Positions 18,184-28,177 of a stretch of 64,000 nucleotides of DNA are shown piece after piece. The stretch's first letter is position 1. Each line of letters starts with the position of its first letter. The stretch is from CAVVVS01 sp963751355. Lineage in GTDB: Bacteria > Bacteroidota > Ignavibacteria > Ignavibacteriales > Ignavibacteriaceae. Position numbers and translations under genes: made by a program. The notes under the pieces were generated by a model that did no database searches, was not told the origin of the DNA, and saw only the letters and a list, made by a program, of their open reading frames with translations. The DNA lies in contig CAVVVS010000041.1 in NCBI GenBank assembly GCA_963751355.1, positions 1 through 64,000 on the forward strand, given 5' to 3'.

Positions 18184-19848
18184 TTATTTTTTATTAATGA
18201 TTGCATTCATACTAGCACCATCAGAAAATTTAAATGTTGCTGCAGATTTTTTAAAATCGGTATTTTCTATAGTAATTGATTTTGTATCTTTGCCTGAAAG
18301 ACTCATAAAGTTAGCAGTACTTTCGGGAAATAAAATTTTATTCAAATTAAAATCAGTACTCTGATTAATATCAAACACCGGACCTTTTTCCGAAACTATT
18401 TCAACATTATCTAATGTAATACCTTTTGCATAATCTATTTCAAATCCCCTATCAGCTTTAATATAAGAATTAGTTATATGAATATTTTGAATAGGCATTT
18501 CCGGCAGGCCCACAACCGAAGCAGCTTGTTTAGAACCGTCACAAAAGATGCTGTCTATATAAATATTTTTAAATATCGGAGTTCTCTCAGATACTGGGAA
18601 AGATTTTACTTCAGCTTTTCTATTTTCATAATATGTATTAAAAAGAATTGTCTGGTTAACGATATCTTTCATATAAATATTTTTTATATAGATATTATCA
18701 ACTAAACCTCCGCGTCCTCTTGAGCTTTTAAATCTTAGACCGACATCTGTACCGACAAAATCACAGTTGTGAACATAAATATTATGCATACCGCCGTTCG
18801 TATTACTACCTGTAACAAATCCACCGTGAGCATGATAGACTACACAGTCAGCAATTACAACATTGTCCAAAACAGGTTCGTTCGAATTCTTTACCGGGCT
18901 GGCTTTCATGCATATACCGTCATCGCCTGCAGTAACCGTACTTTTATACAGTAATACATTTTTACTCGAACCTATATCAATTCCGTCTCCGTTTTGAGCC
19001 CAATATTCATTGTTAATCTTCAAATTTCGAATTACCATATCTTCACAGTAATTAGGATTAAATCCAAAAGAAGGAGAATTTGTCAATGTTATTCCTTCTA
19101 TTAAAACTTTTTTACAATAAATAATCGAAACCATTTTTGGTCTCATTGCATCACGCAAAGGCAAAAAATCTTCAGCAGTAATTTTCTTTTTATTTTTTCT
19201 TAAAGCTTCAAATTCTTTGATTCCATTTTCAGCAGCTTTTGAAGGCCACCACATAGAACCGTCTTCACTTACAACACCTCCGGAACTAACAAACTTTCTC
19301 CATAATGATTCATTAACTTTTGATTTTTTTAATGGTCTCCAAGTAGTTCCATTACCATCTAATATTCCAGTACCTGTAATTGCGATATTTTCAAGATTAT
19401 ATCCGTATATCGGTGATGCAACAGCAAAACCGCCTCTCGGATTTTTTATAATTGGATAATCTTTATGATCCGGGCTGAAAAGTATAAATGCACCTCTTTC
19501 CACATAGAAGTTAACATTACTTTTTAATTCTATAGGACCTGTCAGCCATAATCCCGGGGGTACTATTACTTTTCCTCCGCCTGCTTCAGCACATGCATCA
19601 ATAGTTTTTTTAAATGCTTCGGTATTCAAAGTATGACCATCACCAACAGCGCCGTAATCTTTTACATTAAAGTCTTTATTTTGGAAATGAGGCAGTTGAA
19701 TAATAAAAGATTTAAATGGAAGGTTTGTTAAGTAAGAATTTACTTCCTCCTGAAGATTTTCCTGTGCAAACATTTCTGAAGATATTGCTAAAATAAAAAA
19801 TGAGATGAGAACAATTAGAAGTTTTAATTTATTTTGATTTTTGTACAT
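18184..19848 (-). CDS. GH28-family glycosidase (exported)
   Basis: A 554-residue protein with a signal peptide (cleavage near AQENLQ). GH28 motifs are QNGDGIDIGS (about 286), TAGDDGICMKAS (about 308), HAHGGFVTGS (about 340) and GLRFKSSRGRGG (about 372). The first motif is NGDGID rather than NTDGCD and the last is RFK rather than RIK, which mark a subgroup apart from the neighbouring 15979 gene and close to the 60083 gene. Such members often act as exo-polygalacturonases or on rhamnogalacturonan. The start has GGAGAAA upstream. It begins the DUF1080-GH28-PL9 run. Confidence 0.88.
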   Translation of the reverse strand: MYKNQNKLKLLIVLISFFILAISSEMFAQENLQEEVNSYLTNLPFKSFIIQLPHFQNKDFNVKDYGAVGDGHTLNTEAFKKTIDACAEAGGGKVIVPPGLWLTGPIELKSNVNFYVERGAFILFSPDHKDYPIIKNPRGGFAVASPIYGYNLENIAITGTGILDGNGTTWRPLKKSKVNESLWRKFVSSGGVVSEDGSMWWPSKAAENGIKEFEALRKNKKKITAEDFLPLRDAMRPKMVSIIYCKKVLIEGITLTNSPSFGFNPNYCEDMVIRNLKINNEYWAQNGDGIDIGSSKNVLLYKSTVTAGDDGICMKASPVKNSNEPVLDNVVIADCVVYHAHGGFVTGSNTNGGMHNIYVHNCDFVGTDVGLRFKSSRGRGGLVDNIYIKNIYMKDIVNQTILFNTYYENRKAEVKSFPVSERTPIFKNIYIDSIFCDGSKQAASVVGLPEMPIQNIHITNSYIKADRGFEIDYAKGITLDNVEIVSEKGPVFDINQSTDFNLNKILFPESTANFMSLSGKDTKSITIENTDFKKSAATFKFSDGASMNAIINKK

Positions 19849-19940
19849 TGATTTCTCCGTAATTGAAAAGGGAGTATTGCTGAATTGTTAATAGCAATAA
19901 AACAATTTAACAATTACCTATTACCTAGTTTTTAAAAATT

Positions 19941-20934
19941 CTATTTCTTCATGAAAACTTTATTTAGAAAATCAACAGTATAATTGAAAGTTTTCTCAAA
20001 CCATGGATGGAAAAGCCAGAATGTGTGAATAGTATTTGGCAAAGTATGTACTTCATAATAAATATTGTACTTATTTAAAAGCTTGATCATTTCATCTCTG
20101 CCGGCATGAAAACGAGGAACTGAACTGTTTATAAAACATATCGGCGGCGTATCTTTAGTTGTATGATTATAAGCTCCGGCATCTTCCCAGACTTTCGGAT
20201 TATCTTTTGCCGATACACCAAACCATAATCGTGCATCACCCGGTTTCTTAGGATTTTTCTTTACCTCTTTAGAACCTTTTCCAAAAAAATCTACGACACC
20301 ATCTACATCAACAATTGCCTGAATGCTACAAGAAAATTTATTATTTCCGCTTCCATCTTCAAATTTTTTATCACCATTAGTAGTACCGATTAATGCGGCT
20401 AGCTGACCTCCTGCCGAACAGCCGTAAGAAGCAATTTTATTTAATATTTATGTGATATTTTTTTGCATTTGCTCTCATCCATCTTATTGCTGCTTTTAAA
20501 TCCAAAACAGCAGCAGGATATAGAGCTTCAATTGATAAACGGTATTCTGGTACTACTGTTACAAATCCTTTTGCAGCTAATCTTTCTGCCATAGGAATTA
20601 TCAAAGATATGCTGCCTGATATCCACCCGCCACCGAATATCGTTAAAATTGCAGGATGAGTTTTCTCTTTTAATCCGATCGGATAATAAACGTTTAGTTT
20701 TAATTCCCTGTTCCCGATCTTTTTATAAACAATTTCTTTTACTTCTTTAACATTCTTAGGTAGTTTATCCTTTACAAGTTTTGCTTCAGGATATTTTCTA
20801 TGCATTTTTTTAGCAGCACTGTAAAGTGTATATGAAGTATCGCGAGGAATTTTTATACTGCCGTTCAAATTTTGCGCTGATAAAAGTAAATTAAGAAAGA
20901 ATATTATCAACGACACAAAAATAATTTGTTTCAT
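19941..20934 (-). CDS. Exported alpha/beta-hydrolase (esterase), split by a frameshift
   Basis: The first frame (20437-20934) encodes a signal peptide and the GGGWISG oxyanion strand. After the frame break near 20440 the next frame continues KIASYGCSAGGQLAAL, the nucleophile elbow GCSAGG, then VDVDGVVDFFG and a C-terminal histidine near IHTFW, ending at 19941. Removing one base within ATTAAATAAAAT joins them into about 330 residues, the size of carbohydrate acetyl-esterases. It lies 4 bases after the GH31 gene, so removal of acetyl or feruloyl groups from pectin side chains is plausible. The indel is A-rich and may be a sequencing error. Confidence 0.75.
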
Positions 20935-20937
20935 TTT

Positions 20938-23205
20938 TTATTCATCGATTTCAAAATTTGCCCTAACATCCAAACCGAGATTTACTTCAATTAATTTCAT
21001 ATCCTTTAACCAATTAAAATTTGAGGATTTGCCGTTCAAAATTACTTTCAACGGTTTTTTTTCAACCCTAACTAAAAGTTTACTTTTTTCTTTAAGCGGA
21101 TCAACTTTTATAATTATTTTATTTTTCCCGCTCTCCATGATAATATTTTTAGCAGTATCTTTATCATTATAATCTATATAATTATAAATATATGTTTCAC
21201 CTTCATTACCCGGAAAAATATGAAAAGTCAATACAGGATTTTCTACTTTATTATTATTCCACAATTTATCACTACCGTAAAAAATCCTCCCCGTAACATA
21301 AATCGAATTAGCTTTTACAAAAACCGGGATCTTATCAAAAGGCAAATTTACTTTTATTGTTTTCCTTCCTTCAATACTTTTTGATATATCGTTATAATCA
21401 TACCACCTACCATTTGGCAAATAAACATCACGAGTATTTGTTGAATCACAAATTGGCGCTACTAAAAAAGCGTTTCCGAATAAATATTCATTCCATATAC
21501 CATAAGTATTGGCATCTTGAGGATATTCATAAGACAAGGGTTTCATTAAAACGCCATTTTTATAAGAAGAGTTTGCAGCAGAATAAATATACGGTAGCAT
21601 CTCCATTCTCTGCTCGCATACATTTCTAAAAACATCCTGAAGATTTTTGCTGTACTTCCACGGCGGTCTGTCTTCTCCTTTTCCTCCGGCATTATCAAGC
21701 TTTGTTTCAAACATACCGCTCCATGTTCCGAATTCGAGCCATCTTGCATAAAGCGATTCGCTGATTCTTCCTCCAAAATATCCGCCGACATCAGAACCCC
21801 AATCTGGAAAACCCATATATCCTACCCGAACAGAATTTGCGATACTGCAGGCAAGGCCATCCCAAGTTGAACGGGAATCTCCTCCCCACACCGCGCTTAA
21901 ATCAGGCTGACATCTTTGGTAAGCAGCCCTTGCGTAATTAAATTCATCTTTACCAAATGAATCTTGAAGAAATTTGTTAATATTTTTCGAGTACAAATAA
22001 ATGTATTTGTTTCTACGTTCACTTTCAGGTGTTTTATCATACCAAGCAGAAGTTACAGGAAAATCTTCATCTCCCCGATCCATTTTATGTCCTCTTACAT
22101 TAACAGAATATTGATTCGTCTTCATCCTATTCTCAAATCCTCCCAGAGCCTTAGGATTTGTGAGGTCGATATAACCTTTGTAATTAGGAAGAAGCCCCGG
22201 GAAATCTTTATCACTAAAAGTAAGCGAACCTACCCAAGTCATAAACTGAATACCGTATTTATTATTTAACTCTGAAATCCATTCTTTAGGATTTGAAAAT
22301 CTTTTATTAAAATTCATTTTTGACCATTCATCGGCACCGTCGCTGTATGGTCTGTCAACCATCAATCCAGTCAAAGGGATTTTCAAATCTGTCATCTTTT
22401 GCATGTCATCAAGAATTTGATCCTTACCTTTGTATTCATCGCGCCAAACAATCGGACCGCATGCCCAGATAGGGATATATTTAGGATGACCAATTACTGA
22501 ATAATATGATTTTAAAATATCATCACCGTTCTTCCCGACAAATAAATACCAATCAAGTTTGCCTGTTCTATGATATAATTCAGTAACTCCATTTACTCCT
22601 AGCTGGTATCTTCCGTAGGCAAAGGTATCAAAGAAGGAAGCATAACCGCGGCTGCTCATATAAAATGAAGACCATACATCAGCATAATTTTCATGATACT
22701 GGTTTGCATTTCCTAATATTTCCACATCCAGTACCTTTCCCCGTAAATCCGGACTTTTATGATTATCAGGATAAAGGTTTTCATTTATACCAAAATAATG
22801 TTCATCCAAATCTTTTAAACTAACTGTAACGTTACTAGCCCATTGCGGACTGCTGTAAAATCTTAAGCAACCACCGCTTCTGGTAATTTTTATAATATCA
22901 ATTAAATTGCCTGGTGCTTCATTATACTTTGCATCTCCCGGATAAACTGCTTTTAGATAAACTTCATTATCAGATTTTTTTATTAACGATAGAGATTTAG
23001 GATTTGTAAAATTGAACTGGAATGATTTAATCTCTGTGAGTTCTCTTTTATTTGAGAAAACTAATAAATGATTATTTTCCAGTTTTAACTGAATTCCATT
23101 TCCTGTAAATAAATCTTCGCCTTTCCATTGCTTTATTTGAGAAAGTGCTTTCCCAATGTATGCAACTAAAATTATAAATAATATAAAGCTAAAATATTTC
23201 TTCAT
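20938..23205 (-). CDS. GH31 alpha-glycosidase (exported)
   Basis: A 755-residue family 31 enzyme with a signal peptide (to about residue 22), an N-terminal sandwich, a (beta/alpha)8 barrel and C-terminal sandwich domains. HKMDRGDEDF holds the likely nucleophile Asp and WGGDSRSTWDGL the acid/base Asp; DWGSDVGGY follows as in other members. Family 31 includes alpha-glucosidases, alpha-xylosidases and alpha-galactosidases, and the sequence does not decide among them. It sits between an esterase and a pectinesterase, which suggests a pectin side-chain substrate. Confidence 0.86.
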   Translation of the reverse strand: MKKYFSFILFIILVAYIGKALSQIKQWKGEDLFTGNGIQLKLENNHLLVFSNKRELTEIKSFQFNFTNPKSLSLIKKSDNEVYLKAVYPGDAKYNEAPGNLIDIIKITRSGGCLRFYSSPQWASNVTVSLKDLDEHYFGINENLYPDNHKSPDLRGKVLDVEILGNANQYHENYADVWSSFYMSSRGYASFFDTFAYGRYQLGVNGVTELYHRTGKLDWYLFVGKNGDDILKSYYSVIGHPKYIPIWACGPIVWRDEYKGKDQILDDMQKMTDLKIPLTGLMVDRPYSDGADEWSKMNFNKRFSNPKEWISELNNKYGIQFMTWVGSLTFSDKDFPGLLPNYKGYIDLTNPKALGGFENRMKTNQYSVNVRGHKMDRGDEDFPVTSAWYDKTPESERRNKYIYLYSKNINKFLQDSFGKDEFNYARAAYQRCQPDLSAVWGGDSRSTWDGLACSIANSVRVGYMGFPDWGSDVGGYFGGRISESLYARWLEFGTWSGMFETKLDNAGGKGEDRPPWKYSKNLQDVFRNVCEQRMEMLPYIYSAANSSYKNGVLMKPLSYEYPQDANTYGIWNEYLFGNAFLVAPICDSTNTRDVYLPNGRWYDYNDISKSIEGRKTIKVNLPFDKIPVFVKANSIYVTGRIFYGSDKLWNNNKVENPVLTFHIFPGNEGETYIYNYIDYNDKDTAKNIIMESGKNKIIIKVDPLKEKSKLLVRVEKKPLKVILNGKSSNFNWLKDMKLIEVNLGLDVRANFEIDE

Positions 23206-23213
23206 AATATATT

Positions 23214-24455
23214 TTAATTGATTGATAAACCTGCTTGTTGAACATGGACGGATGCTTTAGTACCAAACATTTTTCCTTTATTTAAAATGTACAATCCTTT
23301 TAAATCATTTTTTGAAAAATCTGAATTTGAATCGAAACGAATTGTATCTGAACCAGCGCCGGAATTATAAATAAAAACTTTACCTGTTTGCGATTTTAAT
23401 TCCGGTTTTCCGATTACGGTTATAGGTTCATTGTAAAATAGAAGGAAATATTTATCATGAATTTCATATTTCACAATCTTTAATTCTTTTTTACTTTCAG
23501 GATTCCATTTCCTATCGAACGTCCAGGCAGCTGTTATTTCTTTTGGTTTAGGCGATCCAGCAGCAGTACCTATATTATTTTTGAACCAGGAATAATTACC
23601 ACCTGTTCTGCTGCAATTATAATAATAGTCTCTTTCACCCCAGTTTGAAGGTCTGTTTTTTTCGGGATGATCAGGATAAGTTACTCTATAAATAGGAGTG
23701 TCTGCCATATTTTTGGAGAACTTGCAATCTATTAAATAGAATTGTGAATCATAATGATGCCTGCCGAGTTGAAATCCTTTTACTCCATCGAAAGAACAAT
23801 TTTTTAAAACGAATTTCTGATTAATTTTATATCCACCTGCATGCCAAATAGATGCAGTCTGCTTAAGTTCATAAAACTGTGAATTTTTTATGAAGCACCA
23901 TCCGCGCGGACAAACAAAATCAACCGAGCCTTCGAATTTACAATTCGCATGATAATACATTCCGGTTTTATAATCCCAAAGTGAAACTGTATCACCACCT
24001 TTGCTTAGAACATTGCAATTTATAATTATTGTTCGTGTGCCTGTACCATAAATTGCAAACGCATGCGGCCCAACCAAAGGCTGAGTATTTTTAATTGTTA
24101 AATTTTCAAGGACAATATCATCAGCATGAATATTTATTACAGCAGGGCCAATCGAATCTTCATGAGCAATCCAATCAGTTCTAAGCTGACTGTATTCTAT
24201 AATTGTACTGTCTCTGCTCTCACCTTTTAACGTAATATAGTCCTGTGTAATCCGAAACTTTTCATTATACACGCCGTTTTTAATATAAATCACGACACGC
24301 TCATAATTAAACATTGGAAGTGAGTTTACCGCAGCTGTAATAGTTTTATAATCACCGCTTCCATCTTTTGCAACTGTAATAAAGTGATAATCTTTTGCAA
24401 AAGTTAAAACAGACAAACTTATAATTAATATAATTATATTAAAAAATGTTTTCAT
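23214..24455 (-). CDS. CE8 pectinesterase-like protein, divergent active site
   Basis: A 413-residue exported beta-helix with a pectinesterase N-terminus (FITVAKDGSGDYKTITAAVNSLP, then ITLKGESRDSTIIEY). The core differs from standard CE8: the GxQDTLY motif reads GGDTVSLWD, the EGTVDFIFG motif reads EGSVDFVCPRG, and LGRPW reads LGRHHYD. The Asp pair and Arg are thus kept in altered settings and the Gln is lost. About 100 extra C-terminal residues form a possible sandwich. It may de-esterify an unusual substrate. Compare the canonical CE8 at 38521. Confidence 0.78.
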   Translation of the reverse strand: MKTFFNIIILIISLSVLTFAKDYHFITVAKDGSGDYKTITAAVNSLPMFNYERVVIYIKNGVYNEKFRITQDYITLKGESRDSTIIEYSQLRTDWIAHEDSIGPAVINIHADDIVLENLTIKNTQPLVGPHAFAIYGTGTRTIIINCNVLSKGGDTVSLWDYKTGMYYHANCKFEGSVDFVCPRGWCFIKNSQFYELKQTASIWHAGGYKINQKFVLKNCSFDGVKGFQLGRHHYDSQFYLIDCKFSKNMADTPIYRVTYPDHPEKNRPSNWGERDYYYNCSRTGGNYSWFKNNIGTAAGSPKPKEITAAWTFDRKWNPESKKELKIVKYEIHDKYFLLFYNEPITVIGKPELKSQTGKVFIYNSGAGSDTIRFDSNSDFSKNDLKGLYILNKGKMFGTKASVHVQQAGLSIN

Positions 24456-24541
24456 TTTTATCGGGTAGTTTTCAAAATCTATATTAATGGCAATTTAAGA
24501 GAATGAGATTAAATAAAAGACTAAGATTTATAAATAGAATT

Positions 24542-25198
24542 CTACTTAAATAATTTATTCAGTCCGGCCCAAACCGCTTTAGCAATTTGCTGCTGGCCTT
24601 TTTCATTTGGATGAAGTCCGTCAACATAATTCGGAGGTGAAACTGTATGCAATAATGATATAAACCCAAGTGAGTCAGATTTTGCTAGTTCTTTATATCT
24701 TTTTTCTAATTCAAACAAAGAATGTTTAGTATTCTCATTGTATTTTTTCTTTACATTAAGAGCCGCCATGGTTTTTAAATTAATATCAGTCGGCGCTAAA
24801 ATTACTATTTTCGTTTTCTCATTAGTCTCATGAATTTTATTAATCATCCATTTCATATTATCAATACAAATGTTAACAAGACTATCATTACCGTTCTTCA
24901 AATCATTAACTCCAAGAAAAATTAAAAAATAATCCGCGTCAGGATTTTTTTTCAATACGGGCAAGAGTTCTTTCTTATCCGATGTTTTTCGTCCGTTCCT
25001 TCCGGCATTTACAAAATTAATATCTTTATGATCTTCCGAAAGATAATATACCCAACTGTGTCCGTTTACTTTTGCACCGTGCGTAATTGAATCGCCGAAG
25101 CAGACTACTTTTCCTTTAATACCTGTTTTATACATCATTGCTGTAAAAATTGTGAAAGAAAAAATCACGGCTAACAAACTAATAATTCCTCTCTTCAT
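24542..25198 (-). CDS. SGNH/GDSL esterase (rhamnogalacturonan acetylesterase-like)
   Basis: A 218-residue lipase/esterase of the SGNH superfamily. Block I is FGDSITHG, block II the NAGRNGRKT glycine, block III GVNDLKNG, block V DGLHPNEKG, giving the Ser-Asp-His triad. I place the start at the ATG at 25198, which begins a signal peptide (KRGIISLLAVIFSFTIF), rather than 10 residues upstream. The fold and neighbours (pectinesterase and pectate lyase) suggest removal of acetyl groups from pectin, as in CE12-type enzymes; the family alone does not fix the substrate. Confidence 0.78.
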   Translation of the reverse strand: MKRGIISLLAVIFSFTIFTAMMYKTGIKGKVVCFGDSITHGAKVNGHSWVYYLSEDHKDINFVNAGRNGRKTSDKKELLPVLKKNPDADYFLIFLGVNDLKNGNDSLVNICIDNMKWMINKIHETNEKTKIVILAPTDINLKTMAALNVKKKYNENTKHSLFELEKRYKELAKSDSLGFISLLHTVSPPNYVDGLHPNEKGQQQIAKAVWAGLNKLFK

Positions 25199-25259
25199 TA
25201 TGTTATTTCTTTCTTCACTAAAAAACATTTATTATTCCTAAGCTAAATAATTACTTATT

Positions 25260-26453
25260 CTAATCTTTTATATCATTCATTTTAAGCCACAACGAATAAT
25301 TATCCAGAACTTTCTGCGGTTCATAAGTATACCATGTATATCCATCGCGTCTTTCTCTTCCAACTTTGGAAAGTGTATCAACAGCCACGCTGTTACGGTC
25401 GCTGAAGAATGGTTTGTTACCTTTAAGAGTATAAAAGCGAGCCCATATTGGTGGTGCAGTAGGATCTTTTACTACAATTTTATCTGTTACTGAAGTACGA
25501 TATTTGAAAACGATTTTGGGAGCCTTAATTCTTTTTACTCTTATGCCATGAAGTTCGGAAAGTATAAACCATTTAACCGCGCTTTCAATAGAATTAATAA
25601 TTGCTTTATCTGGATGGCTAATACTCATCAACAGCAAGACAATCCCGCTGCTTTCTTCACCGCATTTGGATGGAAGCTCAAATGTTCTTGCGCCTTGGGG
25701 ACGTAAATTAATATTATCATGCTGCTGGCACCAAACTGTCAATTTACCGTCTTCCTTTATCTGACATTTTAAAATACAATCAATCCCCTTCCAGAATGCA
25801 CTTTTTACTTTTTCTCTCAAACTGTTATTCACAAATGAATAATTAGGACTTCCCTCAACTATATGGTGAAGTACATTCATTACACCTGTCATTGCATCAT
25901 CATTAAATGTAATGTATTTTCTGTAGCCGCTAGTATCGGGATAAAACTGCGACCAGCCTCCATTTGAATATTGAGCTTCCAAAATAAATTTTATCCCTTT
26001 TATTGCTGCATCAGCATATCTTTTATCTTTTAAGATTGTATATGCCTTTGCCAAATATTCTATCTGCGAATGAGTTGCTCCATTATCAAAAGTAGTTCTA
26101 AGAGAATCTCTACCTTCTTTTAAAATTGCTTTCTGCTCAGGTGTTAATATTGCAAGCATATCGTAATTTTTTGGCCATCCGCCGTTTTTCTGCTGGTAAA
26201 GCAAAACATTATCAGCAATTTCTTTTATTTGAGATGGTTTATATTCCTTTTGATTCGGAAGCCTGACTATATATTGCTCATGGTCTGTAATATCTTTCCA
26301 GTGATGAGCGCTGTCGTAAAATCCGGATACATCAATCTTTTTCTGAACGTCTTTTTTTTCAGGCTGAGAATATCCACTTGAACAAAAAAGGAACAAAACG
26401 AAAATTAAAGAAAAGCAAAACCCAATTTTAGTTTTTTGAAAATTATCATTCAT
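25260..26453 (-). CDS. PL10 pectate lyase (exported)
   Basis: A 397-residue protein with a signal peptide (cleaved near SGYSQ) and the (alpha/alpha)3-type fold of polysaccharide lyase family 10. Landmarks are QQKNGGWPKNYDM, TFDNGATHSQIEYLAKAY, AQYSNGGWSQFYPD, TFNDDAMTGVM and, near the C-terminus, WARFYTLKGNKPFFSDR with the arginine region thought to act as base, then YTWYTY. PL10 cleaves non-methylated homogalacturonan with calcium. It lies upstream of the SGNH and CE8 genes in the same direction and would work with them. Confidence 0.88.
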   Translation of the reverse strand: MNDNFQKTKIGFCFSLIFVLFLFCSSGYSQPEKKDVQKKIDVSGFYDSAHHWKDITDHEQYIVRLPNQKEYKPSQIKEIADNVLLYQQKNGGWPKNYDMLAILTPEQKAILKEGRDSLRTTFDNGATHSQIEYLAKAYTILKDKRYADAAIKGIKFILEAQYSNGGWSQFYPDTSGYRKYITFNDDAMTGVMNVLHHIVEGSPNYSFVNNSLREKVKSAFWKGIDCILKCQIKEDGKLTVWCQQHDNINLRPQGARTFELPSKCGEESSGIVLLLMSISHPDKAIINSIESAVKWFILSELHGIRVKRIKAPKIVFKYRTSVTDKIVVKDPTAPPIWARFYTLKGNKPFFSDRNSVAVDTLSKVGRERRDGYTWYTYEPQKVLDNYSLWLKMNDIKD

Positions 26454-26587
26454 ATTTCTCTCAACAATTGAATTTGACGGAAAAAATTAAAATTGATTAT
26501 TTAATATTATCAAGGTTTAAAATATTGATGGTGCAATTTCCAGCAAGCTATATTTAAAAGAATTTTAGACTCTTCTATCTCAGATTT

Positions 26588-26810
26588 CTACTTAGTTAAA
26601 ATTCTCTTTTCAATCATCCAGTTTTTACAAAGCATCGGCCATGTAGTGTCGGGCATCCCTTCTCTGCCGAGCCCAAATCCATGTCCTCCTTTATCAAATA
26701 TGTGAAGTTCAATCGGTACGTTCAGTGATTTAAGAACATCAAATATTTTAATACTTGTTTCAATTGGAACTGCTTTGTCGTCAGCAGATTGAAATAAACC
26801 ACTATGGACT
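26588..26810 (-). pseudogene. C-terminal remnant of an acetyl-xylan-esterase-like alpha/beta-hydrolase
   Basis: Only the last 70 or so residues of an esterase remain: SADDKAVPIETSIKIFDVLK (the catalytic Asp region) and HIFDKGGHGFGLG (the catalytic His), ending WMIEKRILTK. The nucleophile half is missing. The frame runs up to an ATG at 26845, but the first residues come from the end of the neighbouring insertion sequence, so that start is a chimera. No 5' part of the gene is found beyond the insertion sequence, which means it was deleted. Confidence 0.75.
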
Positions 26811-27335
26811 ACAAGTCCATAGTTTTCTTTTTGACTGAAAGTCATTCTTCTATTATGAAATTTGAGTCGTCTGTTGTTTCCGGTTTCCTATGGTGCTCGA
26901 GATATTCATTCAACATTTCATCTGTTATATTTCCTGTACTCCAACATCCATAGCCTATTGACCAAAAGTGACGACCCCAATACTTGTTTTTTAACTCTGG
27001 AAATTCTTGTTGCAATTTCCTTGATGTGCGGCCTTTCAGTTTTTTTACTAGATTACTTAAACTTAACGATGGGAGATAATTTATATGAATATGGATATGG
27101 TCGCTTGAGACTACTCCTTTGAGTATCTCTACATCTTCTGATTCACATATTTGTTTGATTAGAGTCCTACAGCGTAATTTCTTATCTCCTTCTAATACTT
27201 TATATCTATATTTTGTCGCCCATACTATATGGGCTGTCAATCGAGATACGGTATGACCTGAGGTTCGTTGATATTCCATACCTTTAATTTATGTATTTTT
27301 AGAAGCTAAAGCGACATGCACTTAAGTGCATAGTT
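26802..27335 (-). mobile_element. IS200/IS605-like insertion sequence
   Basis: A 534-bp unit with one transposase gene and sub-terminal hairpins instead of inverted repeats. One end has a perfect 9-bp stem, CTATGGACT-ACA-AGTCCATAG (26802-26822), and the other ATGCACTTAAGTGCAT (about 27318-27333). Hairpins at both ends with a tiny Y1 transposase are the hallmark of this group, which moves as single-stranded DNA. It sits at the broken end of an esterase gene. The exact cleavage sites are a few bases outside the hairpins and were not resolved. Confidence 0.75.
26842..27279 (-). CDS. tnpA: IS200/IS605-family transposase TnpA
   Basis: A 145-residue Y1 (HUH) transposase, the normal size. HTVSRLTAHIVWATKYRYKVL opens the family fold; HIHIHINYLPSLSLSNLVKKLKG contains the HUH histidines, and GYGCWSTGNITDEMLNEYLEHH lies where the catalytic tyrosine helix is expected, although the usual Y is within a GYGCWS-to-EYL stretch that needs alignment to place. 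The frame is intact, so the element may still be active. The stop codon overlaps the frame of the chimeric esterase fragment by 4 bases. Confidence 0.88.
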   Translation of the reverse strand: MEYQRTSGHTVSRLTAHIVWATKYRYKVLEGDKKLRCRTLIKQICESEDVEILKGVVSSDHIHIHINYLPSLSLSNLVKKLKGRTSRKLQQEFPELKNKYWGRHFWSIGYGCWSTGNITDEMLNEYLEHHRKPETTDDSNFIIEE

Positions 27336-27453
27336 TTAACTCTTTCTGGGACCAATAAAAGAGATACAGCTATAAATTATTATACTAGGCGGTTTTCATT
27401 AGAAATTTCTTTTAATATAAATTAGATTAACTGCGTTCGTGTAAATGGCGGGA

Positions 27454-28096
27454 TTATGAATTGTTTTTTATGCTCCCAATCAATTTAATTGCATTTGAAG
27501 TAAGTACATTATAATCACCGGAATCTATAGCTTTTTTATCAAGGAGAGCAGAACCAACGCCTACAGCACAAGCCCCGGCTTTAATCCAATCTCCAGCATT
27601 AGTTAATGTCACTCCGCCGGTCGGCATTAACTTTAAATGCGGCATCGGAGCTAAAACCCCTTTAAAAGAATGCCATCCCGACAACATCGGCTGGGAATAT
27701 TTTAATGATGTCTGCACCAACTTCAAAGGCAGTTTGTACTTCTGTAGGTGTAAATGCGCCGGGCATTGCCGGTACATCATTCTGATGTGCAGTTTCAATA
27801 ATTTCTCTTTTGAAGATTGGGCTAACAACATATTTAGCGCCGGCATCAATTGCTTTTTTTGCTGTTGCCGCATCAAGCACTGATCCAACACCAATGTTCA
27901 TATAACTTCCAATCTCTTTTGCAGCTAATTTAATAACATTAATTGCGTCAGGAATTGTCATAGTAATTTCAATTCCTGAGATTCCTCCTTTGTATATAGC
28001 TTCAGCAACTTTAATTAATTTACCGGGATCAGACAATCGTATAACGGCTATAACTTTGGCTTCAATTAGAGAATTAACTATTTCAACTCTTCCCAT
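27454..28096 (-). CDS. eda: KDPG/KHG aldolase, split by a frameshift
   Basis: A class I aldolase that splits 2-keto-3-deoxy-6-phosphogluconate into pyruvate and glyceraldehyde 3-phosphate. Part one (27662-28096) has VIAVIRLSDPGK, GGISGIEITMT with the catalytic Glu, GVGSVLDAATAKKAIDAGAKYVVSP and FKVFPA-type IIKIFPADVVG containing the Schiff-base Lys. Part two continues WHSFKGVLAPMPHLKLMPTGGV to the end. Removing one G from CGGGA near 27680 restores one protein of about 213 residues. The start has AAAGGGA upstream. The upstream gap carries an operator-like repeat, so the LacI regulator next door may control it. Confidence 0.85.
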
Positions 28097-28177
28097 TTAT
28101 TCCCTTTAATTTAATTTTATATGTATTAATAATTACAATTTATTTCTACTTGAGATGAATTTTTTAGCAAATATTAT

